DNA of 48,440 nucleotides from Nocardioidaceae bacterium (GTDB lineage Bacteria; Actinomycetota; Actinomycetes; Propionibacteriales; Nocardioidaceae): the NCBI GenBank assembly GCA_030655315.1, contig JAURVT010000038.1, forward strand, positions 1 through 48,440, written 5' to 3'. The first letter of the stretch is position 1. The number at the start of each line of letters is the position of its first letter. The notes beneath the pieces were generated by a model. The model was not told the DNA's origin and did no database searches. It worked only from the letters and a program-made list of their open reading frames with translations. A program made the translations under genes and the position numbers. Positions 1 through 7,963 of the stretch are shown in pieces.

Positions 1-1824
1 GCCGCACCAGCCGCCGCCGGCCTCGCCGCCGCCGCCGACTCCGGTGCGCGCCGGCTGCGCTTCTCCCCGGTGCCGCCCAACACGGTCGACGCGGTCAGCG
101 TACCGTCCGGGCACGACCAGCAGGTCGTCATCTCGTGGGGAGACCCGCTGTTCAAGGGCGTTCCGAAGTTCGACGTGGACCGCCAGACGCCGCAGAAGCA
201 GAAGTCGCAGTTCGGCTTCAACAACGACTTCCTCGGCCTGCTCCCGCTCAACGCGCGGACCCGCGTGATGGTCGTGAACCACGAGTACACGAGCGAGACG
301 ATGATGTTCCCCGACTACGACGCGGACAACCCGACGCGTCGTCAGGTCGAGACCGCCTGGGCGGCCCACGGCCTCAGCGTCGTCGCGGTCAGCGAGAAGC
401 GCGGCTCGGGCGCCCTCCAGCCCGTCGTCGGCCACCGCCTCAACCGCCGCCTGCACACGACGTCGAAGTTCGAGCTCACCGGCCCCGTCGCCGGCTCCAA
501 GCTGGTCCGGACCAAGGCCGACCCCGCCGGACGCACCGTCCTCGGCACGCTCAACAACTGCTCGGGCGGCCTGACGCAGTGGGGCACCTGGCTGACGGCC
601 GAGGAGAACATCAACCAGTACTTCGCCAACGCCGACACGGTCACCGACCCGACCCAGAAGGCGCGCCTGACGCGCTACGGCATCACCGGCACCGCGACCG
701 AGCGCAAGTGGGAGCGCTTCGACGACCGCTTCGACCTCGCCAAGGAGCCCAACGAGGCCAACCGCTTCGGCTGGATCGTCGAGATCGACCCCTACGACCC
801 CGACTCGACCCCCAAGAAGCGGACCGCGCTCGGCCGCTTCAAGCACGAGGCCGCCGAGCCGGCCATCACCGAGGACGGCCGCGTCGCGGTCTACCTCGGC
901 GACGACGAGCGGTTCGACTACTTCTACAAGTTCGTCTCGGCCAAGAAGTTCCGCAAGGGCAAGGGCGCCGCGGCCCGTCGGGCCAACGCCAAGCTGCTGG
1001 ACGAGGGCACGCTGTACGTCGCCAAGTTCACCGGCGACTCCCCCGTCGGCCAGGTCGACGGCACCGGCAGGCTCCCCCGCGACGGCCAGTTCGACGGCTC
1101 GGGCGAGTGGATCAAGCTGGTCAGCGGCACCCGGTCGTTCGTCGACGGCATGTCCGCCGAGGAGGTGCTGCTCTTCACGCGCCAGGCCGGCGACAAGGTG
1201 GGCGCCACCAAGATGGACCGCCCCGAGGACGTCGAGCCCAGCCCCAAGACCGGCAAGGTCTACATCGCGCTGACGAACAACTCCAACCGAGGAGCGGCCG
1301 GACGGGCCGGGGCCGACGAGGCCAACCCCCGCACCAACAACAAGAACGGCCACGTGATCGAGCTGACCGAGCGCGGGGACGACGCCGCGGCCACCGGCTT
1401 CGTGTGGAACGTGTTCCTCCTGTGCGGCGACCCGTCGGACCCGAGCACCTACTTCGGCGGCTACGGCGCCGAGGACGTCTCGCCGATCTCGTGCCCCGAC
1501 AACGTCACGTTCGACCCCTACGGCAACCTGTGGATCTCGACCGACGGCAACGCGCTCGGGTCGCACGACGGCCTGTTCGGCGTCGCCGTCGAGGGTGAGG
1601 AGCGCGGCAAGACCAAGCAGTTCCTCAGCGTGCCCGTCGGGGCCGAGACGTGCGGCCCGTGGGTCGAGAAGGACCGCGTCCTCGTCTGCGTGCAGCACCC
1701 GGGCGAGAAGGACGGCGCGTCGGTCGAGAAGCCGGCGTCCAGCTGGCCCGACGGTCCGGGCACGCTGCCGCGGCCGTCCGTCGTCGCGGTGTGGCGCAAG
1801 GACGGGCGCGCCATCGGCGTCTGA
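1..1824 (+). CDS. PhoX-family (DUF839) alkaline phosphatase, 5' end missing
   Basis: The frame is open from base 1 to the TGA at 1822-1824, giving 607 visible residues; the true start and probably a Tat signal lie upstream of the window. The sequence has the PhoX/DUF839 pattern: an early VPSGHDQQVVISWGDPLF segment, VVNHEYTSE, a GGLTQWGTWLTAEEN block, DDERFDYFYKFVS, RPEDVEPSPKTGKVYIALTNN, and a C-terminal NVTFDPYGNLWISTDGN. In the family these segments build a beta-propeller that binds Ca and Fe, and the enzymes release phosphate from esters outside the cytoplasm. A GTG at 70 is in frame but lies inside the conserved region, so it is not the start. A strong hairpin follows the stop. Confidence 0.9.
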   Translation, partial: AAPAAAGLAAAADSGARRLRFSPVPPNTVDAVSVPSGHDQQVVISWGDPLFKGVPKFDVDRQTPQKQKSQFGFNNDFLGLLPLNARTRVMVVNHEYTSETMMFPDYDADNPTRRQVETAWAAHGLSVVAVSEKRGSGALQPVVGHRLNRRLHTTSKFELTGPVAGSKLVRTKADPAGRTVLGTLNNCSGGLTQWGTWLTAEENINQYFANADTVTDPTQKARLTRYGITGTATERKWERFDDRFDLAKEPNEANRFGWIVEIDPYDPDSTPKKRTALGRFKHEAAEPAITEDGRVAVYLGDDERFDYFYKFVSAKKFRKGKGAAARRANAKLLDEGTLYVAKFTGDSPVGQVDGTGRLPRDGQFDGSGEWIKLVSGTRSFVDGMSAEEVLLFTRQAGDKVGATKMDRPEDVEPSPKTGKVYIALTNNSNRGAAGRAGADEANPRTNNKNGHVIELTERGDDAAATGFVWNVFLLCGDPSDPSTYFGGYGAEDVSPISCPDNVTFDPYGNLWISTDGNALGSHDGLFGVAVEGEERGKTKQFLSVPVGAETCGPWVEKDRVLVCVQHPGEKDGASVEKPASSWPDGPGTLPRPSVVAVWRKDGRAIGV

Positions 1825-1833
1825 GCAGCACCT

Positions 1834-1860
1834 GTGTGGGGCCCCCGGGGGCCCCGCACA
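1834..1860. terminator. GC-rich hairpin after the PhoX gene
   Basis: A perfect 18-bp palindrome (1838-1855, GGGGCCCCC followed by its complement) is flanked by near-complementary TGTG and CGCACA, ten bases after the PhoX stop. There is no U-tract, which is usual for actinobacterial terminator hairpins. Confidence 0.6.
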
Positions 1861-1871
1861 GCGACGTCAGG

Positions 1872-1902
1872 CACCCTCTGCTCGGACTGCGGGCAGAGGG
1901 TG
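1872..1902. terminator. Second hairpin upstream of the FAD oxidoreductase
   Basis: Ten-base arms (CACCCTCTGC and GCAGAGGGTG) enclose an 11-nt loop. The hairpin ends only 19 bases before the ATG at 1922. It could be a second terminator for the PhoX gene or a leader structure for the next gene; the sequence does not decide. Confidence 0.4.
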
Positions 1903-1921
1903 TCGGCGTTAACGTCGGAGC

Positions 1922-3163
1922 ATGGATGAAGCCGATGTCATCGTCGTCGGCGCCGGCCTCTCGGGCCTGACGGCGGCCCGCTCGCTGCAGGACTCCGGGC
2001 ACGCCGTCGTCGTGCTGGAGGCGTCCGACGCGGTGGGCGGACGCATCCGCACCGACCACGTCGACGGCATGCTCCTCGACCGCGGCTTCCAGCTGCTCAA
2101 CCCGGCCTACCCGGCGCTCGCCGGTCGGGTCGACCTGGACGCACTGGCCCTGTCGAGCTTCCGGGCGGGCGTCGTGGTGAAGACCTCGGCCGGCCGCCAC
2201 GTGCTCTCGGACCCGCGCCGGTCGCCCGGCGACATCCTCGGCACGATGCGGACGCTCTTCCCCCGCAGCACGTCCGACCTCCACGCCACCGTCGGCATCG
2301 CCAAGTACCTCGGCCGCACCGCGCTCGAGTCGGTCGACTCGATCATGCGCCGCCCCGAGATGGCCTACGGGCAGGCGTTCGACGACGCCGGCCTCGGGTC
2401 GTCCGTCGGGCGCGCCACGATCGAGGCGTTCCTCGCCGGCGTGCTGGCCGACGACACCCGCACCGCGTCGCGCCACTTCGTCGACCTCCTCCTGCGCACG
2501 TTCGCGCAGGGCCTGCCGGGCGTCCCCCGCGACGGCATGCAGGCGCTCCCCGAGCAGGTCGCGTCGCACCTGGCCGACGGCACCGTGCGGCTCGGCACGC
2601 CCGCCGAGCGCATCGACGGCACGACCGTGCACACCGCGAGCGGGCCGCTGACGGCCCGCGTGGTCGTCGTGGCCACCGCGGCCGACGAGGCCGGTGGGCT
2701 CGCCGGCACCGCGACGGCGGCCACCAACGCGCTCACCACCTACTACCACCACGTCGACGAGTCGCCGGCCGAGCACCCGATGCTCCACGTCGACGCCGAT
2801 CGCAGCGGGCCCGTCATCAACACCGCCGTCATGTCGGACTCGGCGCCGTCGTACTGCCGGAGCGGCTCGCTGCTGGCCACGACGGTGCTCGGCGCGCACG
2901 ACGACCCGGCCTCCGAGGCGGCGGCCCGCGAGCACGCCGGTCGGATGTACGGCACGGACGCCTCGCGCTGGCAGCACGTCGCCACCTACGCCATCCCCCA
3001 TGCCCTGCCCTCGATGACCGCGCCGCTCGAGATGCGCAAGGAGCAGCGGGTGCGCCCGGGCCTCTACGTGGCCGGCGACCACCGTGACACCGCGAGCATC
3101 CAGGGCGCGCTCGTCTCGGGCGCGCGCGTCGCCGACCTGGTGCGCGAGGACCTCGCCGCCTGA
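1922..3163 (+). CDS. FAD/NAD(P)-dependent amine-oxidase-like oxidoreductase
   Basis: 413 residues. The N-terminus has a dinucleotide-binding motif VVGAGLSGLTAA at about 8-19, then the VVLEASDAVGGRIRT segment typical of flavin amine oxidase, phytoene desaturase and protoporphyrinogen oxidase relatives. The C-terminus has the second FAD motif, GLYVAGDHRDTASIQGALVSG. Members oxidise C-N or C-C bonds using FAD; the substrate cannot be read here, and no carotenoid synthesis gene is adjacent. The only GGAG is one base from the ATG, too close for a normal ribosome site, so the message may be leaderless or start just upstream. It appears to be a single-gene unit. Confidence 0.85.
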   Translation: MDEADVIVVGAGLSGLTAARSLQDSGHAVVVLEASDAVGGRIRTDHVDGMLLDRGFQLLNPAYPALAGRVDLDALALSSFRAGVVVKTSAGRHVLSDPRRSPGDILGTMRTLFPRSTSDLHATVGIAKYLGRTALESVDSIMRRPEMAYGQAFDDAGLGSSVGRATIEAFLAGVLADDTRTASRHFVDLLLRTFAQGLPGVPRDGMQALPEQVASHLADGTVRLGTPAERIDGTTVHTASGPLTARVVVVATAADEAGGLAGTATAATNALTTYYHHVDESPAEHPMLHVDADRSGPVINTAVMSDSAPSYCRSGSLLATTVLGAHDDPASEAAAREHAGRMYGTDASRWQHVATYAIPHALPSMTAPLEMRKEQRVRPGLYVAGDHRDTASIQGALVSGARVADLVREDLAA

Positions 3164-3188
3164 GTCGTGCGGCGCCCGTGCCCCCGGC

Positions 3189-3749
3189 TCAGACCATGAC
3201 GCCGTGGTACCCGAGCGGGTCGCAGAGCTCGTCCTCCTCGTAGGTGAAGTGCGACTCGAGCAGCACCTGGAGGTGCTCGAACAGCACCTGCACCTCGCCG
3301 ATGCGCTCCGGCGCGTCCGGCAGCACGACCAGGACCTCGTCGAGGCGCACGAGCATCGCGTGCACCACCAGGTGCTCCTCGGCCAGACGTCCGAGCACGG
3401 GCGCGAGCGCGTCGCCGCTGGGCGTCGCGGCCAGCGCGGGGTACATGTGCGCGTCCTCGATCGAGTGGTGCACCTCGACCATCTGGCACATCTGGCCGCA
3501 GAACGACCCGAGCTGCTCGTAGGTGGCGCGCAGGCCCACCTGGTTGACGGCCGCGCGCGCCTCGCCGACGTCGAGCGCCCCGTCGCCGATGCGGTCGAGC
3601 ACCGACCGCACCTGGCTGAGGTTGGAGCGGTACATGTCGTGGATGGCGCGCAGGTGGCCGCCCTGGGCCTGCATGTGTGCGTCGAGGTGGCCCGGCGACG
3701 GGGCGTGCGGCCGGGTCGACTCGTCCCAGCCGGGGAGCTCGGTGCTCAT
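3189..3749 (-). CDS. Hemerythrin HHE-domain protein
   Basis: 186 residues from the ATG at 3749. Iron-ligand type His and acidic residues are spaced as in hemerythrin-like four-helix bundles: HLRAIHDMYR near the start, VEVHHSIEDAHMYPAL in the middle, then EEHLVVHAML and ESHFTYEEDEL near the end. Such cytoplasmic proteins bind a di-iron centre and serve in oxygen or nitric-oxide sensing or iron handling; the exact role is unknown. The start overlaps the stop of the upstream GNAT gene by four bases (ATGA), so the two are co-translated. A longer in-frame ORF upstream is an artefact of the high GC content. Confidence 0.88.
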   Translation of the reverse strand: MSTELPGWDESTRPHAPSPGHLDAHMQAQGGHLRAIHDMYRSNLSQVRSVLDRIGDGALDVGEARAAVNQVGLRATYEQLGSFCGQMCQMVEVHHSIEDAHMYPALAATPSGDALAPVLGRLAEEHLVVHAMLVRLDEVLVVLPDAPERIGEVQVLFEHLQVLLESHFTYEEDELCDPLGYHGVMV

Positions 3750-4294
3750 GCCGCAGCCCCCTCGATCGGGCGCTCGCGGACGAAGTCGTGCTCCAGACGT
3801 GCGCCCACCTGGAACCGCTTCTCCCCCACCTGCGCGAAGCCGACCTTGGCGTAGAAGGCGTTGGCGCGGGCGTTCTGCTGGTTGCAGCCCAGCCACACGC
3901 TGCGCGCACCCCGGGCCCGCGCGGCGTCGACCGACGCCTCGACGAGAGCGCCCGCCACCCCACTGCCGTGCGCGTCGGGCATCACGTAGCACTTGGACAG
4001 CTCGGAGGTGGGTCGCGCGCTCACGGCGGCCGCGGCGTCGGCGTCCACCGGGTCGGTGTGCACGAGCATCGTGTAGCCCACCACCTCACCGCCCACCTCG
4101 GCCACCAGCACCTCCCGGTCGGGGTCGGCCAGGTAGTCCTCGAACCGCTCCGGCGACAGGTGGGCGGCGATGAAGGACTGGATGCTCGCGGGCACGGTGT
4201 CGGGCGGGCACGCGAGCGGGAAGGTCACCGCGGCGACGTGCGCGAGCCGCGGCACGTCCTCGGCGGCGGCGTGGCGGAGGACGGGCTGGTTCAC
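3746..4294 (-). CDS. GNAT family N-acetyltransferase
   Basis: 182 residues from the GTG at 4294 (VNQPVLRHA). The GNAT core is visible: an N-terminal strand with LRHAAAEDVPRLA, the strand VLVAEVGGEVVGYTMLV at about 65-80, then the acetyl-CoA loop DAHGSGVAGALVEASVD, and finally GCNQQNARANAFYAKVGF, which is the family's usual N-x-x-A-x-x-F-Y ending. It acetylates an unknown amine. It is the first gene of a two-gene unit with the hemerythrin-like protein. The frame extends much further upstream through the tRNA antisense strand, but that part is not coding. Confidence 0.85.
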   Translation of the reverse strand: MNQPVLRHAAAEDVPRLAHVAAVTFPLACPPDTVPASIQSFIAAHLSPERFEDYLADPDREVLVAEVGGEVVGYTMLVHTDPVDADAAAAVSARPTSELSKCYVMPDAHGSGVAGALVEASVDAARARGARSVWLGCNQQNARANAFYAKVGFAQVGEKRFQVGARLEHDFVRERPIEGAAA

Positions 4295-4375
4295 GACGCC
4301 CAGCCTAGGTCGTGGCACCGACCTCCCCGCCCCGCGTCGACCGGGGTGGGCCGAGGTGGTTCGTAGGGTGGGTCC

Positions 4376-4681
4376 ATGCTCGTCGCCTTCAGCATCAGCC
4401 CGACCGCCGCCGACGACACCGGCGGCGTCTCCGAGGCGGTCGCCCGCGCGGTCGCCGTCGTCCGCGCCTCCGGCCTCCCCCACGAGACCAACGCGATGTT
4501 CACCAACATCGAGGGCGAGTGGGACGAGGTGATGGCCGTCGTCAAGCAGGCCGTCGACGTCGTCGCCGAGGCCTCCCCCCGCGTCGGCCTCGTCCTCAAG
4601 GCCGACATCCGCCCCGGCCACACCGGCCAGCTCACCGCCAAGGTCCAGCGCCTCGAGGAGCGCCTCCGCGACGACCGCTAG
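4376..4681 (+). CDS. Thiamine-binding (MTH1187/YkoF-type) small protein
   Basis: 101 residues. It matches the Thiamine_BP/MTH1187 family in length and layout: an N-terminal strand MLVAFSISPT, a central ETNAMFTNIEGEWDEVM segment, and RVGLVLKADIRPGH before the last helix. Family members form ferredoxin-like beta-alpha-beta folds that bind thiamine or a related ligand in the cytoplasm. It is transcribed away from the GNAT gene and ends 24 bases before the tRNA. There is no transporter partner next to it. Confidence 0.75.
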   Translation: MLVAFSISPTAADDTGGVSEAVARAVAVVRASGLPHETNAMFTNIEGEWDEVMAVVKQAVDVVAEASPRVGLVLKADIRPGHTGQLTAKVQRLEERLRDDR

Positions 4682-4705
4682 CCGCCCACTAGGCTGCTCC
4701 CGTGC

Positions 4706-4778
4706 GCCCCCGTAGCTCAGGGGATAGAGCGTCGGTTTCCTAAACCGCAGGTCGCAGGTTCGAATCCTGCCGGGGGCA
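4706..4778 (+). tRNA. tRNA-Arg (anticodon CCT)
   Basis: A 73-nt cloverleaf. The acceptor arms GCCCCCG (4706-4712) and CGGGGGC (4771-4777) pair fully, with discriminator A4778. The D arm is GCTC/GAGC, the anticodon loop TTCCTAA (4737-4743) carries CCT, and the T arm is GCAGG/CCTGC around TTCGAAT. CCA is not encoded. The last 42 bases of the tRNA plus one more are repeated exactly at 18124-18166, so the gene served as an integration target and was restored on insertion. Confidence 0.95.
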
Positions 4779-4779
4779 C
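4737..4779 (+). repeat. attL: 43-bp direct repeat in the tRNA-Arg 3' half
   Basis: This segment, from the anticodon loop through the T arm and acceptor, is identical over 43 bases to 18124-18166. Bases differ immediately on both sides. An integrase fragment starts 127 bases inside. This is the standard layout of an element inserted into a tRNA gene. Confidence 0.9.
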
Positions 4780-4905
4780 AGAACACCATCTGACCTGTGA
4801 CGATGCACCGTCTCGGGCCGGTCGAAGGGGTTCGTGCCCGAGCGACCAAGAGGTTGGACACACGGTTTGGGGACGGGCGTGGGCCCCCAGACCGGAGGTC
4901 ACGAC

Positions 4906-5577
4906 ATGGCACAGCACCACAGGCAGCCCGACCAGCACACCAGCCGTACGTCCCTGAGAGCCGTCGGCAGCGGTGACCCGGCGGACGCCGAGGTCCGCCG
5001 CCAGCAGCGCGAGCTGTTCGCCCTGGTGCTGCGCAGCGAGCCCAGCCGCCGCGGCACCCCGTACAGAGAGCGGACCGTCGGCGCCTACCTCGACGCCGTC
5101 GACTCCCTCGGCCGCTGGCTCGACGACCTCGACCACCCCGGCGGTTACGACAACCTGTCGGTCCATCATCTCAACGCCTACCTGACGACGTATCTCGAGC
5201 GGCACTCCATCGGCGGCCTGGTGACCAAGCAGGGCAACCTGCGTGTCTTCCTCGCCCACCTCGTCGACGAGCACGGCACGGACGATCTCTGGGGGTCGCC
5301 CAAGAGGCCGGTGAGCCGTCGTACACCCAAACCTCAATGGCTGGAGCGACTGGTCACATCCGTTGCGCTTGATCAAGAGTGCTCCGGTTACCCGATAGCG
5401 GTGTCGAAGGAGCCAGGTGAATGCTTGAAGCGGTCACAGCGTGACCCGGAGGGTCGGCTGACCCCGAGGTGTCCCGCGATGTCCTGCTGGGTGGCACCCT
5501 CGACGTGGTACATGACGGCCGCACGCACCAGTTGCCGTTGCTTGGCGAGGCCCTCGACCATCACATGTCCCGCCTGA
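4906..5577 (+). pseudogene. Truncated tyrosine-recombinase integrase (N-terminal part only)
   Basis: From the ATG at 4906, after an AGGTC-type ribosome site, the first roughly 145 residues resemble the N-terminal SAM-like, core-binding part of phage and island integrases: RERTVGAYLDAVDSLGRWLDD, then HHLNAYLTTYLERHS, and TKQGNLRVFLAHLVDEH. Similarity stops near 5335 (after PVSRRTPKP). The frame stays open to 5577, but the rest is antisense to a SorC-like remnant and looks non-coding. The catalytic domain with the R-H-R-Y residues is absent. The position next to the tRNA is where an island integrase belongs, so this is read as a deletion relic. Confidence 0.75.
5388..5561 (-). pseudogene. SorC/DeoR-like regulator remnant (N-terminal HTH)
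   Basis: On the minus strand, an ATG at 5561 (a GTG at 5564 is also possible) opens a 57-residue frame. Its first 38 residues have the N-terminus usual in SorC-family regulators: LVRAAVMYHVEGATQQDIAG then HLGVSRPS. After this the sequence diverges (GSRCDRFKH) and stops at 5388. The sugar-phosphate effector domain of about 250 residues is missing. It lies between the integrase relic and eutB, so it may once have controlled the neighbouring catabolic genes. It was found by reading the strand directly; the call rests on one motif. Confidence 0.55.
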
Positions 5578-5810
5578 GCATCTGCTCACCGCGTGAGCGA
5601 ATGCACACGTTACGGAGTGGCGGCGTCGAGGTCAACAGGCTGGTGCCGGCTCGTGCGACCTGTCGGGTCATCCGGTGCCGACCAACAAGAGCACAGACAC
5701 GGAATCGACCCGTTGTCCCGAGTTTGCGCATTCCTACGTATCGGCTCCGAACCACGTCAGGCCTAGGTTCAGACCACCAGATGTCCAAGCTCCCCAGGGA
5801 AGTACGTGCC

Positions 5811-7217
5811 GTGATCTATCGCCAACGCGTCGGTGAGACGACGTACCGCTTCACGGGCTTGGTCGACCTGATGGCCAAGGCCACCTCGAGACGGTCGGGC
5901 GACGAGCTGGCCGGCTGCGCCGCTGGCAGCGACGCCGAGCGAGCCGCTGCCCGGTGGGCGCTGTCGGAGGTCCCGCTCACGACGTTCCTCGAGGACCTGG
6001 TGATCCCCTACGAGTCCGACGAGATCACCCGGCTAATCATCGACAGCCACGATCGCGAGGCATTCGCGGTCGTGTCAGGCCTGACCGTCGGTGAGCTGCG
6101 GGACTGGCTCTTAGACGTGGCATCAAGTACGGGGGCCGGACCGGTTCTCGCGGCGCTCGCTGCCGGTCTGACTCCCGAGATGGTGGCAGCGGTCTCCAAG
6201 CTGATGCGAGCCCAAGACCTGGTGGCGGTCGCTCGCGCTGTCGAGGTGACCTCGGCCTATCGCACCACCATCGGGCAACCTGGGTGTCTGTCGACCCGGT
6301 TGCAGCCCAACCACCCGACCGATGACCTTCGCGGGGTCGCCGCGGCCGTGCTCGACGGTCTGCTTCTCGGGTGTGGCGATGCGGTCATCGGCATCAACCC
6401 CGCGTCGGACAACCCCCGAACAGCCACCGACCTGCTGAACCTGCTCGACGAGGTACGGACGCGTTACGACATACCCGTGCAGTCGTGCGTCCTCACGCAC
6501 GTCACGACGACGATCGACCTCATCGCCCGCGGCGCACCGGTGGACCTGGTCTTCCAGTCCATCGCCGGCACCGAAGCAGCGAACCGAGGCTTCGGCGTCG
6601 ACCTGGCCATCTTGGGTGAGGCGCACGCCGCCGCGGCTTCGCTCGGTCGTGGCACCGTGGGACAAAACGCCATGTACTTCGAGACCGGCCAGGGCTCGGC
6701 CCTCAGTGCCGACGCCCACCTGGGCACGGGCGGCGCGCCGGTGGACCAGCAGACCCTGGAGACCCGGGCGTACGGCGTGGCTCGGGTGTTCGAACCGCTG
6801 CTGGTGAACACCGTCGTCGGGTTCATCGGACCGGAGTACCTGTACAACGGCAAGCAGATCATCCGTGCCGGCCTGGAGGACCATTTCTGCGGAAAGCTGC
6901 TGGGCCTGCCCATGGGTGTGGACGTCTGCTACACCAACCACGCTGAGGCGGATCAGGACGACATGGACCTCCTGCTCACCATGCTCGGGGTGGCAGGTTG
7001 TCCCTTCGTGATCGCCGTGCCCGGCGCCGATGACGTGATGCTGGGATACCAGAGCACCTCCTTCCACGACGCCCTCTACGCCCGGGAGGTGCTGGGCCTG
7101 CGCCCGTCACCGGAATTCGAGGCCTGGCTCGCGGACTTGGGGATGATCGACGCACGCGGAGCCGTCGTGCCTGTCGACGTCGCCTCGTCTCCGCTGCGCG
7201 CGCTCGGGGCCGCCTGA
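5811..7217 (+). CDS. eutB: Ethanolamine ammonia-lyase large subunit (EutB)
   Basis: 468 residues from the GTG at 5811, chosen because AGGGAA lies 9 bases upstream and the product then aligns with the EutB N-terminus; an ATG at 5781 is the alternative. EutB pairs with EutC and adenosylcobalamin to turn ethanolamine into acetaldehyde and ammonia; some members accept 2-aminopropanol. Residues matching the enterobacterial active site are present: R163 and Q165 (TRLQPN), N196 (IGINPASD), E291 (YFETGQGS) and D371 (VDVCYTNH). GFIGPEYLYNGKQIIRAGLEDHF is also conserved. The stop overlaps the eutC start (ATGA). No EutA reactivase, aldehyde dehydrogenase or microcompartment shell gene is nearby. Confidence 0.95.
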   Translation: MIYRQRVGETTYRFTGLVDLMAKATSRRSGDELAGCAAGSDAERAAARWALSEVPLTTFLEDLVIPYESDEITRLIIDSHDREAFAVVSGLTVGELRDWLLDVASSTGAGPVLAALAAGLTPEMVAAVSKLMRAQDLVAVARAVEVTSAYRTTIGQPGCLSTRLQPNHPTDDLRGVAAAVLDGLLLGCGDAVIGINPASDNPRTATDLLNLLDEVRTRYDIPVQSCVLTHVTTTIDLIARGAPVDLVFQSIAGTEAANRGFGVDLAILGEAHAAAASLGRGTVGQNAMYFETGQGSALSADAHLGTGGAPVDQQTLETRAYGVARVFEPLLVNTVVGFIGPEYLYNGKQIIRAGLEDHFCGKLLGLPMGVDVCYTNHAEADQDDMDLLLTMLGVAGCPFVIAVPGADDVMLGYQSTSFHDALYAREVLGLRPSPEFEAWLADLGMIDARGAVVPVDVASSPLRALGAA

Positions 7218-7960
7218 TGACGCGGCCAGCTCAGGCCCGCACGACCGATGCGTGGGAGTCCTTGCGCCTGCACACGCCTGCTCGCATCGGGCTCGGTCGC
7301 ACGGGGAACGCCATCTCCACTCGCGAGGTGCTCGAGCTCGGCGCGGCGCATGCGGCGGCGCGGGACGCGGTTCACGACCCGCTCGACGTCGGCGACCTGT
7401 CCACACAGCTGAGACGGCTGGGGATCGGCGAGCCCCTCGTCGTCACTTCAGCGGCGCGTTCGCGCCCGGAGTACCTGCGCCGACCTGACCTGGGGCGGCG
7501 ACCGGCCGCAGGGCTTGGCAAGACCGAGACTGAGCACGACCTGGCCCTCGTCGTCGTCGACGGTCTGTCGCCGCGGGCCGTTCAGCTCCATGCCGTGCCG
7601 TTGCTCGAGGCGCTGCTGACCCGGATCGAGTCGCTGGTCGTTGCACCGCCAACCGTGGCGGTCCAGGGCCGGGTCGCGCTGGGTGACCACGTCGGGGCTG
7701 CGCACCGAGCCAGGCACGTGTTGGTGCTCGTGGGCGAACGGCCAGGCCTCTCGTCAACGGACAGCCTTGGCGCGTACCTCACTCACTCCCCCCGGCCAGG
7801 TCTTTCTGACTCCGCGCGCAACTGCGTGTCCAACATCCGTCCGCCCGGAGGCCTCTCGTACGACCAAGCGAGCCGGACGATCGCCGACCTGCTGCACCGT
7901 TCGCGCGCGATGGGCGCTACAGGGGTGGCGCTCAAGGACGAGTCGGCGCTCGGCATGTGA
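7217..7960 (+). CDS. eutC: Ethanolamine ammonia-lyase small subunit (EutC)
   Basis: 247 residues, somewhat shorter than enterobacterial EutC (about 295), mainly through a short N-terminus. Family blocks are RIGLGRTGNAISTREVLEL at about 23-41, AAARDAV, VVVDGLSPRAVQLHAVPLL, VLVGERPGLSSTDSLGAYLT, and SARNCVSNIRPPGGLSYDQA near the end. It forms the small subunit that completes the cobalamin site of EutB. It is translationally coupled to eutB. Its stop lies three bases from the stop of the convergent regulator gene, so the two transcripts meet tail to tail. Confidence 0.94.
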   Translation: MTRPAQARTTDAWESLRLHTPARIGLGRTGNAISTREVLELGAAHAAARDAVHDPLDVGDLSTQLRRLGIGEPLVVTSAARSRPEYLRRPDLGRRPAAGLGKTETEHDLALVVVDGLSPRAVQLHAVPLLEALLTRIESLVVAPPTVAVQGRVALGDHVGAAHRARHVLVLVGERPGLSSTDSLGAYLTHSPRPGLSDSARNCVSNIRPPGGLSYDQASRTIADLLHRSRAMGATGVALKDESALGM

Positions 7961-7963
7961 GCA

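Noticed and set aside
4717-4912. Minus-strand ORFs with a GRIRTCDLRFRK- or PAGFEPATCGLG-type peptide next to the tRNA
   Set aside because: These are antisense translations of the tRNA-Arg T arm and acceptor, a well-known source of false proteins. The same strings appear at 18105-18298 over attR.
5811-7960. A bacterial microcompartment locus
   Set aside because: No shell proteins (BMC or EutN domains), aldehyde dehydrogenase or reactivase are present anywhere in the window.
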